Source: KACC-23026 sp963829575
Lineage (GTDB): Bacteria > Bacillota > Bacilli > Bacillales > Sporolactobacillaceae
Direction: 5' to 3'
Length of the DNA stretch: 64,000 nt
Assembly: GCA_963829575.1 (NCBI GenBank)
Contig: CAWHJF010000012.1
Location: 558,001-622,000, forward strand
Under the pieces are notes generated by a model. That model made no database searches. It had not been told where the DNA came from and saw nothing but the letters and a program-made list of their open reading frames with translations. The position numbers were made by a program, and so were the translations under genes. Of the stretch, positions 20,246-28,538 are shown in pieces (position 1 is the first letter of the stretch; each line of letters opens with the position of its first letter).

Positions 20246-20530
20246 GTGCACGATTACATCAAAGAGCGAACCATCAAGATTGGCAGGCATATCGTGGAGA
20301 CAAAAAAGACGGTGCGAACGATCGCTAAGGAATTTGGCGTCTCCAAAAGTACGGTCCATAAAGACTTGACCGAACGGCTTCCTATCATCAATGCTGAACT
20401 GGCGAATGAAGTCAAAAACGTCCTTGATTATCATAAGTCGATTCGCCATTTAAGAGGCGGTGAGGCGACTCGCATGAAATATCGACAACCAATTGAAGAA
20501 GAGGAAGAAGCCAAAGTCGAAAAGGTTTAA
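20246..20530 (+). CDS. spoIIID: sporulation transcription factor SpoIIID
   Basis: Small DNA-binding regulator (94 residues) that switches mother-cell gene expression between sigma-E and sigma-K stages. The helix-turn-helix TVRTIAKEFGVSKSTVHKDL is at about residues 24-43, and the basic tail SIRHLRGGEATRMKYR is typical of the family. The GTG at 20246 follows TGGGAGGCGAG. It is followed by mbl as in B. subtilis, but is cut off from spoIIQ by the accessory island. Confidence 0.96.
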   Translation: MHDYIKERTIKIGRHIVETKKTVRTIAKEFGVSKSTVHKDLTERLPIINAELANEVKNVLDYHKSIRHLRGGEATRMKYRQPIEEEEEAKVEKV

Positions 20531-20802
20531 GACTTAACTGAGGACTAGTCCGTACCATAGAACCTATTTAACATAGACAGATTTTTATAAAATAGGGCTA
20601 GTCTGCCCCTTAGAAAATTTAGAAAGGAGGATGAAATACGCGAAACATATTGGCAAACGATTCATCATGGCTTAGTCGCTTCAATCCATCACGCATGCCA
20701 TCCAGCACCTAGTCTACATACTCTCTAACTGCTTACTCACCCTTCCATTAAACCCACATTTAACCTACATCCAAATTGAAGTCTCATGCAATTAAACCGG
20801 AC

Positions 20803-20838
20803 AAAAAGAGGTCTTTTAAAAAAAAGGCCTCTTTAAAT
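20803..20838 (+). terminator. terminator-like stem after spoIIID
   Basis: AAAGAGG and CCTCTTT, extended inward by CTTTT/AAAAG through one G-U pair, form a stem of about 13 bp. The T run after it is short, so termination may be partial. Confidence 0.6.
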
Positions 20839-20962
20839 TTATTCATTTATAGATCTTTTCAGCTTAATAAAAAAACAATTCTGTTAAACTTTCCTCCTAA
20901 TTAAAACGTCTTTAAAAAGGTAAGGAGGTCAACGAAAAAAATATATGTAAATTTTTTAAAAG

Positions 20963-20992
20963 TTGGTATCTACGTAAATTAAAAGTTATGAT
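20963..20992 (+). promoter_or_regulatory. sigma-A-type promoter of mbl
   Basis: TTGGTA (20963-20968) and TATGAT (20987-20992) are 18 bp apart, about 100 bases upstream of the mbl start. Confidence 0.55.
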
Positions 20993-21091
20993 AGAATTAA
21001 GGAAGAATTACGTCGAATTTGAACGAATAATGCAGAAATCCGTTGATTCGGTTCATACTAAATAAAACAAACATTTTAGGGAGGATAAGGA

Positions 21092-22093
21092 ATGTTTTCT
21101 AGAGATATTGGAATAGATCTCGGAACGGCCAATGTATTGATTTATGTAAAGGGAAGAGGCATTGTCCTCAATGAACCATCTGTAGTGGCAATGGAGACCA
21201 AAACCAATCGCGCGTTGGCAGTCGGTGAAGAAGCGCGCCGCATGGTAGGAAGAACACCTGGAAACATAGTCGCCATTCGTCCGTTACGCGACGGGGTCAT
21301 TGCAGACTTTGAAATCACTGAAATCATGTTAAAATATTTCATCAATAAAATCAATGTAAAGGGCTTACTCGCTAAGCCGCGTATTTTGATCTGTACCCCA
21401 ACGAACATCACATCTGTTGAGCAAAAAGCAATTCGTGAAGCAGCAGAAAAAAGCGGTGGGAAAACCATCTACTTAGAAGAAGAACCAAAAGTCGCAGCGG
21501 TTGGTGCCGGCATGGACATCTTCCAACCTAGCGGCAATATGGTCATTGATATCGGTGGGGGGACGACGGATATTGCCGTTCTTTCTATGGGAGACATTGT
21601 AACGGCCTCTTCAATTCGGATGGCCGGTGACAAGTTCGACCAAGAAATCCTCAATTACATTAAAAAAGAGTACAAGCTTCTTATTGGGGAACGGACAGCT
21701 GAGGACATCAAAATCGGTGTCGCAACGGTATTCCCTGGTTCAAGACAAGAAGAGATAACCATTCGTGGTCGTGATATGGTGACCGGTCTGCCTAAGACGC
21801 TGACGATTACGTCCAATGAAATACAAAAAGCTCTTGAAGAACCCGTTTCTAACATTGTTCAAGCCGCGAAAAACGTTCTTGAGCGCACACCGCCAGAGCT
21901 TTCGGCAGACATTATTGACCGCGGAGTTATTTTAACAGGCGGCGGCGCACTTTTACACGGGATTGACCAATTATTGGCTGAAGAACTTAAAGTTCCAGTC
22001 GTCATTGCGGAAAACCCAATGACATGTGTGGCAGAAGGCACGGGCAAGATGCTTGAGCATTTGGACAAGCTCCCTAAACGGAAATTTAGTTAA
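21092..22093 (+). CDS. mbl: rod-shape protein Mbl (MreB-like actin)
   Basis: Bacterial actin homologue that forms membrane-bound filaments and guides sidewall peptidoglycan synthesis. Phosphate-binding loops are IGIDLGTANVLIY (about residues 6-18) and VIDIGGGTTDIAVLS (about 152-166); the adenosine motif is GVILTGGGALLHGI near residue 280. Length 333 is standard. Its place after spoIIID and before flhO identifies it as Mbl rather than MreB. The ATG follows AGGGAGGATAAGG. Confidence 0.95.
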   Translation: MFSRDIGIDLGTANVLIYVKGRGIVLNEPSVVAMETKTNRALAVGEEARRMVGRTPGNIVAIRPLRDGVIADFEITEIMLKYFINKINVKGLLAKPRILICTPTNITSVEQKAIREAAEKSGGKTIYLEEEPKVAAVGAGMDIFQPSGNMVIDIGGGTTDIAVLSMGDIVTASSIRMAGDKFDQEILNYIKKEYKLLIGERTAEDIKIGVATVFPGSRQEEITIRGRDMVTGLPKTLTITSNEIQKALEEPVSNIVQAAKNVLERTPPELSADIIDRGVILTGGGALLHGIDQLLAEELKVPVVIAENPMTCVAEGTGKMLEHLDKLPKRKFS

Positions 22094-22111
22094 TCAACAC
22101 TTAAAACCATA

Positions 22112-22140
22112 GGGCTCCGAACGTTCGTCATCCGGAGCCT
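22112..22140 (+). terminator. mbl terminator (weak)
   Basis: GGCTCCG and CGGAGCC form a 7-bp GC-rich stem with a 13-nt loop, followed by a mixed T-rich stretch. Some read-through into flhO is likely. Confidence 0.5.
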
Positions 22141-22237
22141 TGCGGTTAGTTTTTGTATAGTAAGTTGGTCGGTGAGTGGAAAATACAACATGAGAACGAC
22201 CCGGTTAAACCAGGAATTGATAAAAGGAAGTGGCACC

Positions 22238-23053
22238 ATGCTAAGAGGTATTTATACGGCGACTGCCGGAATGATGGCAGAACAAGCGCGTCAACAAACG
22301 CTTACCAATAATTTAGCCAATGCGATGACACCAGGATTTAAGCAAGACCTTACGGCAATTAGAAGTTTTCCAAATGTCTTGCTTAGTGAACAGAATGGAA
22401 TGGCGAGTCAAAACGACATTGGTGGGATGTCTACGGGTGTCTATGCGCAAGAAAACCTCACGGATTTTACGCTTGGTACGCCTCAAACGACCAATCAACC
22501 GACAGATTTTGCATTGATCAGCCAAAACCTTCCAGTTAATTCAACCACTGGGAAGCAAGGGGCGTTGTTTTTTTCGGTCCAGCAGCCAGATGGCTCGATT
22601 CGCTACACGCGGAATGGGAGTTTTACTTTGGACGGCTTGAATCGGTTAACCACTTCAGATGGAAATTTGGTTTTGAATACGAATGGTCAACCCATAACAC
22701 TTTCCTCTGACCAATTTCAAGTGGCATCGGATGGGACGATTACAGTGAATGGGCAGCAATCCGGGAAAGTCGGGATTGCATATGCGGCCAATCCCGATCA
22801 ACTGGAGAAAGCTGGGAACGATCTCTACCAAGTAGGCGCTAATGGGACGACGACCTTACCAATGGCGCAATCGGTTACAGGCGTCTCCTATTCTATGAAA
22901 CAAGGGGCGCTTGAGCAATCGAATGTCCAGCTCGACCAAACGATGACAGACCTTTTGACGGCTTATCGAAGCTTTGAAGCCAATCAAAAAGTTTTAAAAG
23001 CATATGATTCTACATTAGACCTTGCTGCCAATAAGGTTGGCGTGGTCGAATAG
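22238..23053 (+). CDS. flhO: flagellar hook-basal body protein FlhO
   Basis: Flagellar rod/hook-type protein, 271 residues, exported by the flagellar type III system. N-terminal MLRGIYTATAGMMAEQARQQTLTNNLANAMTPGFKQD is the family rod domain (PF00460), and the C-terminal SNVQLDQTMTDLLTAYRSFEANQKVLKAYD is the matching helix (PF06429). The ATG at 22238 follows AAAAGGAAG; upstream in-frame starts from 22172 lack a site and precede the conserved N-terminus. It forms a pair with flhP 11 nt downstream. Confidence 0.92.
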   Translation: MLRGIYTATAGMMAEQARQQTLTNNLANAMTPGFKQDLTAIRSFPNVLLSEQNGMASQNDIGGMSTGVYAQENLTDFTLGTPQTTNQPTDFALISQNLPVNSTTGKQGALFFSVQQPDGSIRYTRNGSFTLDGLNRLTTSDGNLVLNTNGQPITLSSDQFQVASDGTITVNGQQSGKVGIAYAANPDQLEKAGNDLYQVGANGTTTLPMAQSVTGVSYSMKQGALEQSNVQLDQTMTDLLTAYRSFEANQKVLKAYDSTLDLAANKVGVVE

Positions 23054-23064
23054 GAGGGCATGAC

Positions 23065-23916
23065 ATGAACCGTGCGATGATGACATCCGCTGTATCTATG
23101 AATGCAATTCAAAATGCACTTGATACCGTTTCTAATAATTTATCAAACATGGATACAACGGGCTATAAGCAACGAAGTGCGGCGTTTTCCTCTTTGCTCG
23201 AGCAAAATTACACAGATCAGCCGGATGCTAACCTCTCCTTGAACCGGAATACCCCACTTGGACTTCGTCTTGGGACGGGTTCCAGAGTGGCGAGTACGAA
23301 AATGGATCTTTCCGACGGCGCGATTCAACAAACGGGACGGTCACTTGACGTAGCCCTCACTCAACCAAACCAGTTTTTCACGGTTCAAACAGAAACGAAC
23401 AATGGATCAACGGAGACGCGGTATACAAGAAATGGCGCTTTCTATGCGCAACCAAGCGCCACCAATCCTAATCAGTTGAATTTGGTCACAGAGAACGGTG
23501 CATTTGTTCTGGATCAAAATGGAAAGCCGATTCACATCCCAGCGGGTGCCAATGTCAATGACATTCGCATTGATCAAACAGGGACGGTGCAAGAGACGCT
23601 CTCAAATGGTACGACCCAACCGTATGGAAAACTTGGCCTCGTATCGATTTCGAAGCCGCAATTGCTGACCTCAGCAGGTGACACAACTTATACGCTGCCA
23701 AACCTCGCTTCTCTTAATACGCCTTCCGGCAATGTGTGGACGCGCGTGACCCCACAAAATGGGGATTTTGAAACAGGGGCCTTGGAATCCTCCAATGTGA
23801 ACTTAACCGATGGCATGACGCAGCTGACTCAATTACAGCGCTCTTATCAATTGAATGCCAAGGCCGTTCAAGTGAGCGATAACATGATGAACTTGATTAA
23901 TAACATTCATAATTAG
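23065..23916 (+). CDS. flhP: flagellar hook-basal body protein FlhP
   Basis: Second flagellar rod/hook protein, 283 residues, with the N-terminal motif MNAIQNALDTVSNNLSNMDTTGYKQR and a C-terminal ESSNVNLTDGMTQLTQLQRSYQLNAKAVQ helix. These end helices pack together in the assembled rod. It starts at an ATG behind GGAGGG, 11 nt after flhO, so the two are one operon. B. subtilis has the same pair downstream of mbl. Confidence 0.92.
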   Translation: MNRAMMTSAVSMNAIQNALDTVSNNLSNMDTTGYKQRSAAFSSLLEQNYTDQPDANLSLNRNTPLGLRLGTGSRVASTKMDLSDGAIQQTGRSLDVALTQPNQFFTVQTETNNGSTETRYTRNGAFYAQPSATNPNQLNLVTENGAFVLDQNGKPIHIPAGANVNDIRIDQTGTVQETLSNGTTQPYGKLGLVSISKPQLLTSAGDTTYTLPNLASLNTPSGNVWTRVTPQNGDFETGALESSNVNLTDGMTQLTQLQRSYQLNAKAVQVSDNMMNLINNIHN

Positions 23917-24022
23917 AATAAAACGATTCACGGACTAATTTTTATGGTAATCTAATAATAAGACAAATAAAGGACCTCTAAACAAGGTCTCTTCTATTTT
24001 TAAGGAAAGGGGAGTGCGACTA

Positions 24023-24568
24023 ATGACATCCCCACTTGAACCAAATCAAACTTCCAGCACTCAAGAAACCAAACCCTATATAAAAGAAGAAAGTGATCAG
24101 CCGATTACGGATGTCTCTGTGGATGATCAAGAAACGAAGAAATTGGACGGTAGAGAGTTGCGTGCTGGTGAAGCGGCAGCCCAAGAGGAAACGTCTGCGT
24201 CTTCAGCAGAAGCGCAAACCCAAAGTCGAGCCGAACTTCGGAAGCAACAGAAACAAGACGAAGCGGATGATCGTAAAGGTGGACGTGCCTCACGTAACAA
24301 AAGCGACTCAGAGTCTGAAACAGAGGACGAGGAACAAGCCGCCTCAAGAGCTGAGATGCGCAAAAAAGAGCGGAAAACGACGCGTCAATTAAAAGTCCGT
24401 GTCTTTCCAATCTGGCTTCGTTTAATTGTGATCGTCGTGTTTTGTGCCGCAGCGCTAGTTGGTGGCGCTATGGTGGGATATGGTATTATAGGCAAGGGAA
24501 ACCCGATGGATGTGTTTAACATGGATACATGGACACATATCCGGGATATTATCTATGCTAAAAAATAA
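24023..24568 (+). CDS. EpuA-like protein ('DNA-directed RNA polymerase subunit beta' family, PF11772)
   Basis: A 181-residue protein with a long, highly charged Glu/Gln/Lys/Arg-rich cytoplasmic N-terminal region (about residues 1-125) and one membrane helix (about 132-156). The end GYGIIGKGNPMDVFNMDTWTHIRDII is the conserved EpuA-type signature. Database names call this family an RNA polymerase beta subunit, but it is a small membrane protein of unknown role and unrelated to RpoB. The ATG at 24023 follows AAGGGGAG. It lies between flhP and fabZ as in many Bacillales. Confidence 0.8.
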   Translation: MTSPLEPNQTSSTQETKPYIKEESDQPITDVSVDDQETKKLDGRELRAGEAAAQEETSASSAEAQTQSRAELRKQQKQDEADDRKGGRASRNKSDSESETEDEEQAASRAEMRKKERKTTRQLKVRVFPIWLRLIVIVVFCAAALVGGAMVGYGIIGKGNPMDVFNMDTWTHIRDIIYAKK

Positions 24569-24606
24569 TCTCACACGAAGATTACGCAATTGAAAGGAGC
24601 TCATAT

Positions 24607-25035
24607 ATGTTAACAATTGAAGAAATTAAAGAAATTCTCCCACACCGTTACCCGTTTCTACTCATTGATCGAATTCTTGAGGTGGAAGAAGGCCAAAAAG
24701 CGGTTGGACTTAAAAATGTAACGGGTAATGAAGACTTTTTTAATGGGCATTTTCCTGACTACCCGGTCATGCCTGGGGTCTTAATAGTCGAGGCTTTGGC
24801 TCAGGTCGGCGCGGTGGCGATTTTGAAAAAAGAAGAAAATCGTGGGAAACTCGCTTTCTTTGCAGGAATCGATCATTGCCGATTTAAGCGTCAAGTGCGC
24901 CCAGGTGACCAACTACACCTAGAAGTTGAAATGACACGCGTGCGCGGTAGGATGGGCAAAGGTAAAGGGATCGCAACCGTGGACGGTGAACTCGTCTGTG
25001 AAACGGAGATTATGTTTGCTCTCGGGGATGCGTAA
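24607..25035 (+). CDS. fabZ: 3-hydroxyacyl-ACP dehydratase FabZ
   Basis: Hot-dog fold enzyme that removes water from 3-hydroxyacyl-ACP in type II fatty acid synthesis. The catalytic histidine is in NGHFPDYPVMPGVL (about residue 49) and the catalytic glutamate in IVEALAQVGA (about residue 63). The opening EIKEILPHRYPFLLIDR is typical. Length 142 is normal. A good AAAGGAG site lies upstream. The gene ends before a bidirectional terminator facing the pilus operon. Confidence 0.96.
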   Translation: MLTIEEIKEILPHRYPFLLIDRILEVEEGQKAVGLKNVTGNEDFFNGHFPDYPVMPGVLIVEALAQVGAVAILKKEENRGKLAFFAGIDHCRFKRQVRPGDQLHLEVEMTRVRGRMGKGKGIATVDGELVCETEIMFALGDA

Positions 25036-25107
25036 TTTAATTATGGAGTAAAAAACGGAATAGATGTCCGGTTCGAGCGGACACCTTTTTCAATTATAGG
25101 AACAAGC

Positions 25108-25140
25108 AAAAAAGCAAGTGCCTCAGGCACTTGCTTTTTT
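25108..25140. terminator. bidirectional terminator between fabZ and pilO
   Basis: A 15-bp perfect stem (AAAAAAGCAAGTGCC with its complement) around TCA, with A and T tracts on both sides. It serves fabZ on the plus strand and the pilus operon on the minus strand; its edge overlaps the pilO stop codon. Confidence 0.9.
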
Positions 25141-25820
25141 TAAAATGGTGACGTTTTGTGAGCGGGCGACACATACGGAAGGTCTTGATTAGATGGCCCA
25201 AGGTCTTTAAGGTTTGGATCATAAAATATGGTAACCGTTAAAGAGAAGGAAACGGGGCCACCACTCCCACCTGTAAAGTGAAGAGCGTCGACATAAGTGA
25301 GCCGATTTAAATGTTCCATACTGTGAAGAAACGTTTTCATAGCATCAAAGTTAGGTGCTGTACCTGTTAGATCATAGCTGACCGATTGTAGGCCAGAGCT
25401 TCCGCTAGACGGCGCTGAACCGTTCGATGATGAGGCTGGATTCTTAGCCCCGTTTGACGGCTGTGCAGGTTGCCCAATCGGCGCACCTTGTGTAGGACCA
25501 GATTGACTTGGTCCAAAAGATTGTATGGTGCATTGACTGCTTGAAGCTTGTGCACTGACACGCATTAAGTACTGCCCAAATTCCTCGTCACTTGGAAGCG
25601 CGAGTAAAAGTGGATTCACATCGATTTGACTGGCGCTCTTGATTTGCGCTTTTTTAATTAAGAGTTGAGATTCTGTCTGTGAGATCTGACTCTGAATCAC
25701 TGAAACCTTGGAACTAAGCGGGTTAATGACATCGAGATACAGATAACTGAACCCACCTAGGATAATTGCCATACAAAGTACAAAAAGGAGGACAGGATGA
25801 AGGCCGAATGGACGTTTCAT
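25140..25820 (-). CDS. pilO: type IV pilus inner-membrane protein PilO-like
   Basis: A 226-residue bitopic membrane protein: short cytoplasmic start, membrane helix at about residues 9-28, a coiled-coil-like stretch (about 30-60), then a globular extracytoplasmic domain broken by a Ser/Pro/Gly/Gln-rich linker (about 100-140). This is the PilO design, which pairs with PilN to align the pilus machine. Its ATG overlaps the pilN stop by one base (TAATG). It is the last gene of the operon. Sequence similarity in this family is low, so the call leans on topology and gene order. Confidence 0.78.
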   Translation of the reverse strand: MKRPFGLHPVLLFVLCMAIILGGFSYLYLDVINPLSSKVSVIQSQISQTESQLLIKKAQIKSASQIDVNPLLLALPSDEEFGQYLMRVSAQASSSQCTIQSFGPSQSGPTQGAPIGQPAQPSNGAKNPASSSNGSAPSSGSSGLQSVSYDLTGTAPNFDAMKTFLHSMEHLNRLTYVDALHFTGGSGGPVSFSLTVTIFYDPNLKDLGPSNQDLPYVSPAHKTSPF

Positions 25821-26365
25821 TATTTGGACCCTCCTAGCGTTTGATCGGCAGCTGGATTCAATTGAATGGTAAAATCAGCTGAAAAGGCATTGGCTGAAGC
25901 TGCACCAAGCTTGCCCAAACTGGCAGACGTTACCAAGGAACTTGTTTGTAAAGCATGCTGAAAGCCAGCCACATCGTCCAAGGTTTTAAATTGCCCCGTT
26001 ACAGTGACAACATGTCCTTGATAGTCAAAGTTGGTAAGACTTCCACCAGCGGGTAACAATCCAGTGAGGGTAGTTAAAAGGTCCTCAGTCTGTGTGGCCC
26101 CTTTTTGCAACTGCTTGACTTTGGATTGAAGTTGAAGGCGCTCAGTGGCATGCGTTTGGTCTTCAGTATCTAATTTTTGTAAAGCTGCTTGCGTTTCATT
26201 GAGCATCGCCATTGCCTTATTGCGTTGATTGAGGTCATTTATATACAGGTAGCTTAGGCCTGCTAAAATCACAACAAAAAGCACAGTCCCCACAATTGCG
26301 AGCGGTCGGCCCCATCTTTGTTGACGGGTTTTGAGAGGAATGAGATTAATTTCAATCGTGTTCAT
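25820..26365 (-). CDS. pilN: type IV pilus assembly protein PilN-like
   Basis: A 181-residue membrane protein beginning MNTIEINLIPLKTRQQR, the classic PilN start that inserts into PilM. A membrane helix follows at about residues 20-43, then a coiled-coil stretch and a ferredoxin-like extracytoplasmic domain (FDYQGHVVTVTGQFKTLDDVAGFQHAL). It overlaps pilM by 4 nt and pilO by 1 nt, so the three are translationally coupled. Confidence 0.85.
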   Translation of the reverse strand: MNTIEINLIPLKTRQQRWGRPLAIVGTVLFVVILAGLSYLYINDLNQRNKAMAMLNETQAALQKLDTEDQTHATERLQLQSKVKQLQKGATQTEDLLTTLTGLLPAGGSLTNFDYQGHVVTVTGQFKTLDDVAGFQHALQTSSLVTSASLGKLGAASANAFSADFTIQLNPAADQTLGGSK

Positions 26366-27300
26366 TTGCGCACCACCTCTTTTAACGCAAGGCCAAGATT
26401 GACTTGGTAATGAGCTGAAACAGGATCATCGTTGAGGGTTCTTAATGTTTCTTTATATAAAGGGAAGATCGGTGGCTCAATCATTGACTCAAGGCTCTTA
26501 GTAAAGTCTTCAATGTCAGAATGATCCCCGGTGATCACCACTTTTTGGACAGGCTCTGAACCGTTGTTCACCGTAAATTGATAGAAGTTCATAATCCGCT
26601 CAATTTCAGAGAAGACCTCTGAATACGGAGATTCGGAGGGATCAAACGGATCTTCTTGCTGGTCATTGGACAATTGCCGTATGAATAATGGGAGATTATC
26701 TTTAAAAATACTGACGTTAATGCCGTCTTGGTCGAATTGAATAAACATGATGTTCTCATTTTTGATGGCTAAATCAAGGGAAGAGTAAAGTCTAAACAGA
26801 GAAAGCGGAGTGATTTCTGCTGCCACAGGCTTTAACCCGCATTGCTCGAGAAGGCTGACATAACCGATCACGACGTTCTCAGGTGCGGCAAACAATAACA
26901 GTTCGGTGCCACCTTCTGTTTGCTGAAGAATATGCAAATCGAAAATTGGGTTTTCGAACGGTAAATGAATGCTTTGGCCAATCTCCATAAAGAGATAGGA
27001 GCGAATCTCATTTGGTTGAATATGACTTGGAAGATCAAGTTTTCGAACAACAGCAAAGGCATTCGGTAGATCGATCAAGACTTTCTTTCCTCGAAGCTTC
27101 CACTTTTTCACGCACTCTTTGAGAAGATCTTCTAATTTACCACGATTCATAATAAACCCATTTTCAATGAGACCTTCTGGAACCGGTTCTTCAAAAAAAT
27201 TCTCGACACTGTCTGGTGTTGGTTTTTTTAATTCAACTAAGCGGATCACATGATCTTTGATAATAAGGCTATAGTGGGCGTGGTTTTGAAAAAATGACAT
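26362..27300 (-). CDS. pilM: type IV pilus assembly protein PilM
   Basis: Actin-like cytoplasmic protein (312 residues) that binds the N-terminus of PilN and links the inner-membrane complex with the motor ATPases. The protein shows the PilM architecture (KVLIDLPNAFAVVRKLDLP near residue 75, IMFIQFDQDGINVSIF near 185, VVITGDHSDI near 255). Actin-like phosphate loops are degenerate compared with MreB. It follows the broken prepilin peptidase gene and overlaps pilN. Confidence 0.85.
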   Translation of the reverse strand: MSFFQNHAHYSLIIKDHVIRLVELKKPTPDSVENFFEEPVPEGLIENGFIMNRGKLEDLLKECVKKWKLRGKKVLIDLPNAFAVVRKLDLPSHIQPNEIRSYLFMEIGQSIHLPFENPIFDLHILQQTEGGTELLLFAAPENVVIGYVSLLEQCGLKPVAAEITPLSLFRLYSSLDLAIKNENIMFIQFDQDGINVSIFKDNLPLFIRQLSNDQQEDPFDPSESPYSEVFSEIERIMNFYQFTVNNGSEPVQKVVITGDHSDIEDFTKSLESMIEPPIFPLYKETLRTLNDDPVSAHYQVNLGLALKEVVRK

Positions 27301-27318
27301 GGCACGGGTTCACCTCCG

Positions 27319-28079
27319 TTACTTGTAGATCCAATTCATATAGGTCTGAATAATCATGGCACCAAATAAATAAGCGGTTAAGCTGCCCAGTGCGATGAAG
27401 ATTCCAAATGGAATCGGTGTTTTTCGTTTAATCGAGCCTCTCATCATCCCGGCGAGTCCAAATAGGGTACCGTAAAGTGAGGAAAGGACTAAGGATAAGA
27501 GAATGAGTTTCACTCCGAGCACCCAGCCAAGTAAGGCAAAAAGTTTAATATCGCCGCCGCCCATCCCCCCTCGGCTGATGAGCGCGATGGCAAGTGGAAG
27601 GAGAAAGCCGATGCCGGCACCAAGAAGACTGGACCACCAGGGATGGAGGGGTTGCCAAAATGCTGAGACCGATAAAGAGTACTCGAAAAAAAGAGTAAAA
27701 TCTTATCGGGAATCAGCATGTATTTAAGGTCTGTAATCGTGATTATAATGAGTAAGGATACCAAGGCGAGTGCGACAAACAATTCACCCGAAAGTCCGAA
27801 TCGCCACAGCATGAGGACAAAAAGAAGGCCCGTCGCAAGCTCCATAATCGGATAAAAAGCTGGGATGGGCGCCTTACAAGTCCGGCACTGGCCTTTTAAA
27901 AACAGCCAGGAAAACACCGGAACCAGGTCTCTATAGGCTAACCGCCGTCCACACTGCGGACAATGTGACGGCGGTTTAATAAGGGATTCTTTTTTCGGTA
28001 CCCGCAAGCCCACCACGTTATAGAACGAACCCAAAACGAGGCCGAGGGCGAGAAGGTAGAGATAAATGATTATTATCAT
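27319..28079 (-). pseudogene. pilD: prepilin peptidase PilD, frameshifted
   Basis: Membrane aspartyl protease that would cut and N-methylate prepilins. The 5' part (28079 down to about 27660) encodes two CxxC pairs (CPQCGRR and CRTCKAP) and the first catalytic Asp in ITDLKYMLIPD. The 3' part, in another frame, holds GMGGGDIKLFALLG with the second Asp. The frame is lost after DKILLFF, within or next to a seven-T run (minus strand, about 27690-27700), and a second small shift may follow near LSIL/WQPLHPWW. Both catalytic halves are otherwise well preserved. Either a recent mutation or a homopolymer sequencing error would explain this. Confidence 0.8.
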
Positions 28080-28089
28080 TTATAATTAA

Positions 28090-28516
28090 CTAGCAGAATG
28101 CAGATTTTCCTAAATAGTTTAGCAATTGATCTTCTGTAGCAGAACCAGTAGTTCCAGCTGAGACTCACTCCTACGCACCAGAAACAATATCAGTGTCGGC
28201 ATTAATTGTGTAGGTATTAGTTGAAGAGTTAAAATCAACTTCTGTAAACTTTCCAGTGGAATTTACCGTTTAAATAAGTCTGTAAGTCACTTTGAGAAAT
28301 GCGATGTAGTACTAAACATTACCATCAGTAACATATAAGTTTGGCAGCATCAATAATCTGAAGCGCATCATTAACTTCAGCTTTATGGCGACTGTTGTTA
28401 ATAATATGTCCAATCGCAGGAATGGCAATAGCAGCGATAATCGCTAAAATAACGATCACGGCAAGGAGTTCGACAAGCGTAAAGCCGTCTTCTTTTTTCA
28501 TCAGTTTTTTAATCAT
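28090..28516 (-). pseudogene. major type IV pilin, multiply frameshifted
   Basis: The intact 5' end encodes a prepilin leader MIKKLMKKEDG and the mature start FTLVELLAVIVILAIIAAIAIPAI with Glu5, then SRHKAEVNDALQIIDAAKL, as in ComGC/PilA-type pilins. It then hits stops in every frame. Recognisable pilin-like pieces (YVTDGNV, QSDLQTYLNGK, FTEVDFNSSTNTYTINADTDI, EDQLLNYLGKSAFC) lie in different frames down to 28090, so at least four indels or changes are needed. A single sequencing error cannot explain it. It lies between pilC and pilD, the usual major pilin site. Confidence 0.75.
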
Positions 28517-28538
28517 AATTAAGTACCTCCATAGTTTA

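Larger units (their letters stand above)
20531..21091 (+). other. spoIIID-mbl gap
   Basis: The 560-base gap holds a terminator-like stem at 20803-20838 and the mbl promoter at 20963-20992. A strong AAAGGAGG at 20621-20628 is followed at once by ATG with only 14 codons (to about 20675), spacing too short for a normal start; it is probably a relic. No other gene is visible. Confidence 0.45.

Noticed and set aside
20621..20675. Short peptide of 14 codons after a strong AAAGGAGG
   Set aside because: The ATG follows the ribosome site with almost no spacing and nothing else supports translation.
24023..24568. An RNA polymerase beta subunit fragment
   Set aside because: Databases use this name for the EpuA-like family, but the protein is a one-helix membrane protein with no RpoB sequence.
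15111..28516. Generally poor assembly as the sole cause of all frame breaks
   Set aside because: All housekeeping genes across the window (atp operon, murA, mbl, fabZ, tag and tar genes) are intact, and the pilin needs several changes. Single errors at the pilD T run or in the proteases cannot be excluded, so they are stated as alternatives.
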